DNA from: Altererythrobacter sp.
Lineage (GTDB): Bacteria > Pseudomonadota > Alphaproteobacteria > Sphingomonadales > Sphingomonadaceae
Assembly (NCBI GenBank): GCA_023299945.1
Contig: JALZVZ010000120.1
Span: 1 to 10,595 of the forward strand
Length of the DNA: 10,595 nt
Direction: 5' to 3'
Positions 5,106 to 10,595 of this stretch are shown piece by piece. The position numbers and the translations under genes are program-made. The notes beneath the pieces were generated by a model, which made no database searches, had not been told where the DNA came from, and was given only the letters and a program-made list of their open reading frames with translations. Position 1 is the stretch's first letter. Each line of letters begins with the position of its first letter.

Positions 5106-6536
5106 GTGGCAACCTCAGCAGCTGGTCTCGTAGCCGGCAAAGACTACATCATTAAAGATATCGCTCTGGCGCAATATGGCCGCGATGAAATCGCCATTGC
5201 CGAAACTGAAATGCCGGGCCTGATGGCTTTGCGCGATGAGTTTGGCGCTACGCAGCCTTTGAAAGGTGCGCGCATCACCGGCTCGCTGCATATGACCATT
5301 CAAACGGCCGTGCTGATCGAAACACTGGTGGCTTTGGGCGCGGATGTGCGCTGGGCAACTTGCAACATCTTCTCCACGCAGGATCATGCTGCTGCTGCGA
5401 TTGCCGACCAGGGCATTCCGGTATTCGCGATTAAGGGCGAAACACTCACTGAATATTGGGATTATGTTGGCAACATCTTCGACTGGTCAACCGAAGCTGA
5501 TGCAGACCAAACTGCCAATATCATTCTGGATGACGGTGGCGACGCGACCATGTTTGCGCTTTGGGGGGCACGGATCGAAGCGGGCGAGGAAATGCCTGCG
5601 CCAGCCAATGCAGAAGAAATCGAATTTCAGCGTGCATTGAAAGCTTATGTGAAAGCAAAACCTGGTTATCTGACCAAATCGGTCGGAAACATCAAAGGTG
5701 TTTCGGAAGAAACCACGACTGGCGTTATGCGCCTTTACCAAATTGCAAAACAGGGCAAATTGCCTTTCCCTGCGATCAACGTAAACGACAGCGTGACCAA
5801 GTCGAAATTCGACAATCTTTACGGTTGTAAAGAATCGCTCGTCGATGCCATCCGCCGCGCCACAGACGTTATGCTGGCCGGTAAAGTCGCCTGTGTCGCA
5901 GGTTATGGCGATGTCGGCAAAGGCTCAGCTGCTTCGCTGCGTGATGGCGGTGCCCGCGTTATGGTGACGGAAGTTGATCCAATCTGTGCGCTTCAGGCGG
6001 CGATGGACGGCTTTGAAGTTGTGTCGATGGACAATGCAGTCAAACGCGCTGATATCTTCGTGACGGCCACCGGCAATGAAGACGTGATTACAGGTGCTCA
6101 GATGGAATCCATGAAAAACATGGCGATCGTCTGCAACATTGGCCACTTCGACAGCGAGATCCAGATCAGCGCGCTCGACAATTACGATTGGAAAGAAATC
6201 AAGGAAGGCACCGATCAGGTCACTTTCCCCGATGGCAGCTCCATTCTGATCCTTGCGAAGGGTCGTCTCGTTAATCTGGGCTGTGCCACTGGCCACCCAA
6301 GCTTCGTGATGAGCGCCAGCTTCACCAACCAAGTGCTTGCGCAAATCGAACTCTATACGAAGGCAGATGAGTATAAGAATGACGTTTATGTCCTTCCCAA
6401 GCATCTTGATGAGAAAGTGGCCGCGCTGCATCTTGAAAAGCTCGGTGTGCAATTGACTCAGTTGAGTGGCAAGCAGGCCGATTATATCGGTGTGCCGCAA
6501 GCTGGACCGTTCAAGCCAGATCATTATCGCTACTAA
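5106..6536 (+). CDS. ahcY: Adenosylhomocysteinase (S-adenosyl-L-homocysteine hydrolase)
   Basis: Cytosolic NAD-dependent enzyme that reversibly splits S-adenosylhomocysteine into adenosine and homocysteine, relieving product inhibition of methyltransferases and feeding methionine regeneration. Substrate-domain landmarks are [11 protein letters not shown] (60-70), the [16 protein letters not shown] stretch (83-98), SEETTTG (200-206), and [10 protein letters not shown] with K232 and D236 near C241. The NAD fold carries [10 protein letters not shown] (266-275). The C-terminus KPDHYRY supplies the conserved Lys and Tyr that reach the neighbouring subunit's cofactor. At 476 residues it is the long bacterial form, with the roughly 40-residue insertion around 140-180 absent from the animal enzyme. 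It starts at GTG 5106, preceded by AGGAGA at 7-base spacing. It ends before its own terminator, so it is probably separate from divL. Confidence 0.97.
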   Translation: MATSAAGLVAGKDYIIKDIALAQYGRDEIAIAETEMPGLMALRDEFGATQPLKGARITGSLHMTIQTAVLIETLVALGADVRWATCNIFSTQDHAAAAIADQGIPVFAIKGETLTEYWDYVGNIFDWSTEADADQTANIILDDGGDATMFALWGARIEAGEEMPAPANAEEIEFQRALKAYVKAKPGYLTKSVGNIKGVSEETTTGVMRLYQIAKQGKLPFPAINVNDSVTKSKFDNLYGCKESLVDAIRRATDVMLAGKVACVAGYGDVGKGSAASLRDGGARVMVTEVDPICALQAAMDGFEVVSMDNAVKRADIFVTATGNEDVITGAQMESMKNMAIVCNIGHFDSEIQISALDNYDWKEIKEGTDQVTFPDGSSILILAKGRLVNLGCATGHPSFVMSASFTNQVLAQIELYTKADEYKNDVYVLPKHLDEKVAALHLEKLGVQLTQLSGKQADYIGVPQAGPFKPDHYRY

Positions 6537-6563
6537 ATAGAACCGCGCTGAAATGGCGTTTTC

Positions 6564-6616
6564 AAAAGGGGTGTTCTGACAGGTTGCATATGCGCCGTGC
6601 CGGAATGCCCCTTTTT
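6564..6616 (+). terminator. Rho-independent terminator after ahcY
   Basis: AAAAGGGGTGTTC (6564-6576) pairs with GAATGCCCCTTTT (6603-6615) through 13 positions, two of them G-U, followed by a T-run at 6612-6616. The 26-base loop carries a further small palindrome, GCATATGC. It starts 28 bases after the ahcY stop. The large loop makes it weaker than the other terminators here. Its last T is also the first base of the second copy of the 15-bp repeat. Confidence 0.7.
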
Positions 6617-6630
6617 CCTGCGTGTTTCAT
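6616..6630 (+). repeat. 15-bp direct repeat, copy 2 (upstream of divL)
   Basis: Exact second copy of TCCTGCGTGTTTCAT, beginning at the end of the ahcY terminator and ending 47 bases before the divL start. The divL operon promoter must lie in or near this 61-base stretch (6617-6677) if the ahcY terminator is efficient. A role in transcription of both ahcY and divL is therefore plausible but unproven. Confidence 0.55.
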
Positions 6631-6677
6631 ACTCTTGCCCCATTGCATCACGCCGCGATGAAGCATAGCTGACATGT

Positions 6678-9032
6678 ATGGAACTTTCGCCTCTCGCCTT
6701 GGCCATTATTGGGCTCTTATTGGCCGCTTGGACCATTGGTGCAGCGGTGCTGATGATCCGTGCGTCCAATCGAGTACGCCGCTTTGAGGCGATCCGGACC
6801 AGCCTATTGCGCACCAACAGGATGTTGGACGAGGCGCCGGCAATCCCCTTGCTTGTGCGCGCCGATGGGCGTGTCGAGGCACCAGATCGGCTTGCTGGTT
6901 GGCTGGGTCTGGATTCGATGCCTGCCTTTTTGAGTGAGTTGGATGGCGGGGAGGCTGGTTCGGGCCTCTCTAAAACGCAATTGGACGAATTTACCGAAGC
7001 AATCCGAACTACGCAAAAAACCGCCAAGCCTTTCCGGCTCGCGATTACGCCAGAGGGTTCAAACCGCAGCCTAGCCTTTCGCGGTTCGCTGGCCGACCCG
7101 CAAATATCACCGGGCGGTGCGGCGCTGGTGTGGGTGTTCGATTTTTCCGAAAGCGAAAGCGAGCTGTCGCAATTGCGCGATGCCGCGAACCGCGCTCAGG
7201 GTGATTTTACTGCATTGGTTGGCCTGATTGAGGCTGCGCCGATCCCGATGTGGTTCCGCGGCACGGGCGCTAAATTGCGGCTTGTGAACAGTGCATATGT
7301 TACAGCTGTTGGGGCGAATAATGCCGATCAAGTGGTGCGCGAACAGATTGAATTGCTTGAAGAAGTGGACGGGGTAACGCCTGCTGATCTGGCGGAAACA
7401 GCGGCGCAAAGCGGCAAGGCGAGCGAGCGCATCGTTACCGCCACGATTCTTAACGAGCGCCGCTCATTGCGGGTCAGCGATCTGCCCTTGGGCCGCGACG
7501 GGATCGCCGGATACGCCATCGACATTGAGGATATGGAGCATCTTGCGCGCCAATTCCGTGCCTTTCGTGATGCGCAGCGCGCGATGCTGGATCAGCTATC
7601 CATCGGTGTGGCGCAGTTCGATTCGCAATCGCGCCTTGTCTTTGCCAATCAACCATTCCACCGTCTTTTTGAGCTGTCTCCTGCTGCGGTTAGCGAAGGC
7701 CTGCCGTTCGAACGCTTCCTATCCGATTCGCGAGAAAAGGGCCGTACGCCCGAAGTGCGTGATTTTCCTGCGTGGCGGGCGGAGCATCGCAGCTGGTTTA
7801 CTAGCGATGTCGCATTTGAAGAGGCATGGCCATTGTCGGGCGGTACGCATCTTCGCATGGTCGCGCAGCCAATGCCCGATGGCGGCTTGGTTTTGATCGC
7901 AGAGGACCGGACGGAACAATTAGCCTTGTCTGCCACGCGCGACACTTTGCTGCGCACACGCACCGCGACTCTGGATAGTTTGTTCGAGGCGATCGCGGTC
8001 TTTGCGCCCGATGGCTCGCTGCAATTGTGGAATCGGAGCTTTGCCGGGATTTGGGGGCTGGAGCCAGAATTGCTCGATTCGCATCCATCCGCCGATGATC
8101 TGCTTGCCGCGATCCGTCCAAATCTGGCGAAACCGGCCAAGGCCAAAGCTATCGGCGAGGTCATTCGCGCCGCCACGCTCGACCGTAAGCAGCAGGGCGG
8201 GCGAATTGATTTGGCCAATGGGCGCGGAGTGGAGTTTGCAGGGGTGCCTCTGCCCGATGGCAATGGCTTGCTGACGGTTCTCGACATAACCGATTCGCAA
8301 AAGGCAGAGCGCGCTCTGCTCGAACGCAATCAGGCACTGGAGGAAGCAGACGCGGTGAAAGCGCGCTTCCTTGCCAATATGTCCTATGAATTGCGCACGC
8401 CGCTAACCTCGATTGGCGGCTTTGCGGAACTGATTGAAAGCGGGGCAGCGGGTCCGGTCAGCGAACAGATGGGCGATTATGTCGCCGCGATCCTCGATTC
8501 GGTGGCGCGCTTGACGGAGCAAGTCGAAAACGTGCTTGATTTGTCACAAAGCGAGGCGGGTTTGTTGCCGCTTAATATGAAGCGCACCGAGTTGCTGCCG
8601 TTTGTGTCTGACGTTGTGCGCGAACGCGAAGCTGCGATTGATGCAGCGGGCCTGACGTTGGAACTGCGCGGCAATGCAGGCGGCAAGATTGAAGCGGATA
8701 AGAAACAACTTGGCCGCGCGATTGGCAATCTCGTCGACAATGCGATTGCTGGCACAGCCAAGAATACAGCTGAAAGCGGCAAAATACTCGTGGATGTCGC
8801 CCGCACGCGTGATGGCGCACGGATTGTTGTCTCCGACAATGGCGGGGGCATGAGCGAAGAAGAACTGGCCCGCGCTTTAGACGGCCTGCGCACGAAATCA
8901 GATGGCAGCCTGGAACAGCGCCGCGGCCTTGGCATACCGCTGACCCGGCAATTGGTTGAGGCGCATGGCGGAACGCTTGAGATTATGAGCGAGCTTGGCA
9001 CAGGCACCAGCGCGATTATTCATCTGCCGTGA
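6678..9032 (+). CDS. divL: DivL-type cell-cycle pseudo-histidine kinase with tyrosine in the H-box
   Basis: A 784-residue sensor-kinase-like protein. In order: one N-terminal membrane helix (about 6-27); four PAS-like segments (about 50-155, 178-285, 300-410, 428-538); a helical linker; a HisKA dimerisation domain (about 563-628); and a HATPase domain (about 672-784). The H-box reads FLANMSYELRTPLTSI, so the phosphoacceptor histidine is Y570 (TAT, 8385-8387). This is the hallmark of Caulobacter DivL, whose equivalent is Y550 and which is of similar size. The ATP site keeps N684/N688, D720-x-G-x-G, GLG (750-752) and GTGT. In Caulobacter DivL binds DivK and tunes CckA kinase activity, hence CtrA; the same role is inferred here. 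The ATG at 6678 has no clear ribosome binding site, and an in-frame TAG at 6666 prevents a longer form. Its stop overlaps the tsaE start (GTGA). Confidence 0.9.
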   Translation: MELSPLALAIIGLLLAAWTIGAAVLMIRASNRVRRFEAIRTSLLRTNRMLDEAPAIPLLVRADGRVEAPDRLAGWLGLDSMPAFLSELDGGEAGSGLSKTQLDEFTEAIRTTQKTAKPFRLAITPEGSNRSLAFRGSLADPQISPGGAALVWVFDFSESESELSQLRDAANRAQGDFTALVGLIEAAPIPMWFRGTGAKLRLVNSAYVTAVGANNADQVVREQIELLEEVDGVTPADLAETAAQSGKASERIVTATILNERRSLRVSDLPLGRDGIAGYAIDIEDMEHLARQFRAFRDAQRAMLDQLSIGVAQFDSQSRLVFANQPFHRLFELSPAAVSEGLPFERFLSDSREKGRTPEVRDFPAWRAEHRSWFTSDVAFEEAWPLSGGTHLRMVAQPMPDGGLVLIAEDRTEQLALSATRDTLLRTRTATLDSLFEAIAVFAPDGSLQLWNRSFAGIWGLEPELLDSHPSADDLLAAIRPNLAKPAKAKAIGEVIRAATLDRKQQGGRIDLANGRGVEFAGVPLPDGNGLLTVLDITDSQKAERALLERNQALEEADAVKARFLANMSYELRTPLTSIGGFAELIESGAAGPVSEQMGDYVAAILDSVARLTEQVENVLDLSQSEAGLLPLNMKRTELLPFVSDVVREREAAIDAAGLTLELRGNAGGKIEADKKQLGRAIGNLVDNAIAGTAKNTAESGKILVDVARTRDGARIVVSDNGGGMSEEELARALDGLRTKSDGSLEQRRGLGIPLTRQLVEAHGGTLEIMSELGTGTSAIIHLP

Positions 9033-9468
9033 TTGTTCAATGCGCTGATCTGCCCGCCATGACGGCTTTTGGTGCGCGGATTGCGGCGCAGGTTAGACCC
9101 GGCGATGTGGTCGCGCTAACCGGTGATTTGGGTGCGGGCAAGACCACTCTGGCGCGCGCGATTTTGGCTGGGTTAGGGCATAAAGGCGAAGTGCCATCGC
9201 CGACTTTCACTATCCTTGAAACCTATGAATGCGGCGACATTCGTGTGCCCGCCGTGCATGCCGATTTTTACAGGCTGGATGATCCTTCAGAGGTTCGCGA
9301 GCTGGGGCTTGAGGATTACCGCGATGGTGCGGTTCTGATCGCAGAATGGCCCGATCACGCAGGTGGCTTTGCGCATTTGCCTGAATGTTTGGGAATATCG
9401 ATTGAAATTGTGGGTGCAGGTCGCAAGGCGATTGTCGAAGCAGGTAAGGATTGGCTAGAGCGTCTACC

Positions 9469-9472
<4 letters not shown>
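9029..9472 (+). CDS. tsaE: TsaE, ATPase of tRNA t6A37 threonylcarbamoyl synthesis
   Basis: Small P-loop ATPase (147 residues) that works with TsaB and TsaD to transfer threonylcarbamoyl from TC-AMP onto A37 of ANN-decoding tRNAs, in the cytosol. Walker A is GDLGAGKTT (32-40). Other family marks are VPSPTFTILETY (55-66, switch region), HADFYRL (77-83) and IAEWPDH (104-110). The GTG start at 9029 overlaps the divL stop by 4 bases (GTGA) with no independent ribosome binding site evident, so translation is probably coupled to divL. Its own stop overlaps the amgK start (ATGA). The family assignment is firm; the partner genes tsaB and tsaD are not in the window. Confidence 0.95.

Positions 9473-10595
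<1,123 letters not shown>

Noticed and set aside
5925..6524. 199-residue minus-strand open frame opposite ahcY
   Set aside because: It lies wholly within the coding region of a fully conserved adenosylhomocysteinase; no ribosome binding site or domain was seen.
7649..8329. 226-residue minus-strand open frame opposite divL
   Set aside because: Arg/Ser-rich shadow of the PAS region of divL; no credible start signal or motif.
6678..9032. Frameshift or inactivation of a histidine kinase as explanation for the missing histidine
   Set aside because: The frame is open from start to stop, flanking H-box residues and ATP-site motifs are kept, and the Tyr matches the known DivL pattern.

Overview
The window looks like chromosome of a Sphingomonadales alphaproteobacterium (Erythrobacter/Altererythrobacter type). 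This rests on recognition of a DivL-type pseudo-kinase followed by tsaE-amgK-murU, Flp pilins of the GATAIEYGLIA type, an ahcY ending in KPDHYRY, and intermediate-to-high GC. It is inference, because no search could be run. Almost every base is explained by housekeeping genes. I see no insertion sequence, prophage, CRISPR array or other obvious accessory island.

Layout: positions 1-225 are non-coding, with a 9-bp hairpin and a short TTTGGCCTC tandem repeat. Two Flp-type pilins lie on the minus strand: a 62-residue one (582-770, GTG start) upstream of a 58-residue one (290-466), closed by a strong leftward terminator (226-259). Rightward follow a MutT/Nudix hydrolase, tRNA-Arg(ACG) with its own sigma70-like promoter and terminator, then a two-gene unit in which a phospholipase D-family protein overlaps folE (GTP cyclohydrolase I) by 8 bases. 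A symmetrical terminator at 3687-3726 separates folE from a convergent Prx5-type peroxiredoxin on the minus strand. A 241-bp divergent spacer leads to an unrecognised secreted small protein, then ahcY (S-adenosylhomocysteine hydrolase) with its terminator.

From 6678 to the right edge runs a tightly coupled operon: divL, tsaE, amgK and the first 47 codons of murU, joined by 4-base stop/start overlaps (GTGA, ATGA, GTGA). DivL belongs to the cell-cycle phosphorelay (DivK-CckA-CtrA). TsaE serves the t6A37 tRNA modification. AmgK and MurU salvage MurNAc into UDP-MurNAc. So cell-cycle control, translation fidelity and wall recycling share one transcript.

The most notable feature is the DivL H-box, where tyrosine (Y570, codon 8385-8387) stands in place of the phosphoacceptor histidine. 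No wholly new system is evident. The best unexplained signals are an exact 15-bp repeat upstream of both ahcY and divL, the left-edge repeat and hairpin cluster, a CtrA-like site before the second pilin, and two mutually exclusive mini-hairpins just before the folE ribosome binding site.
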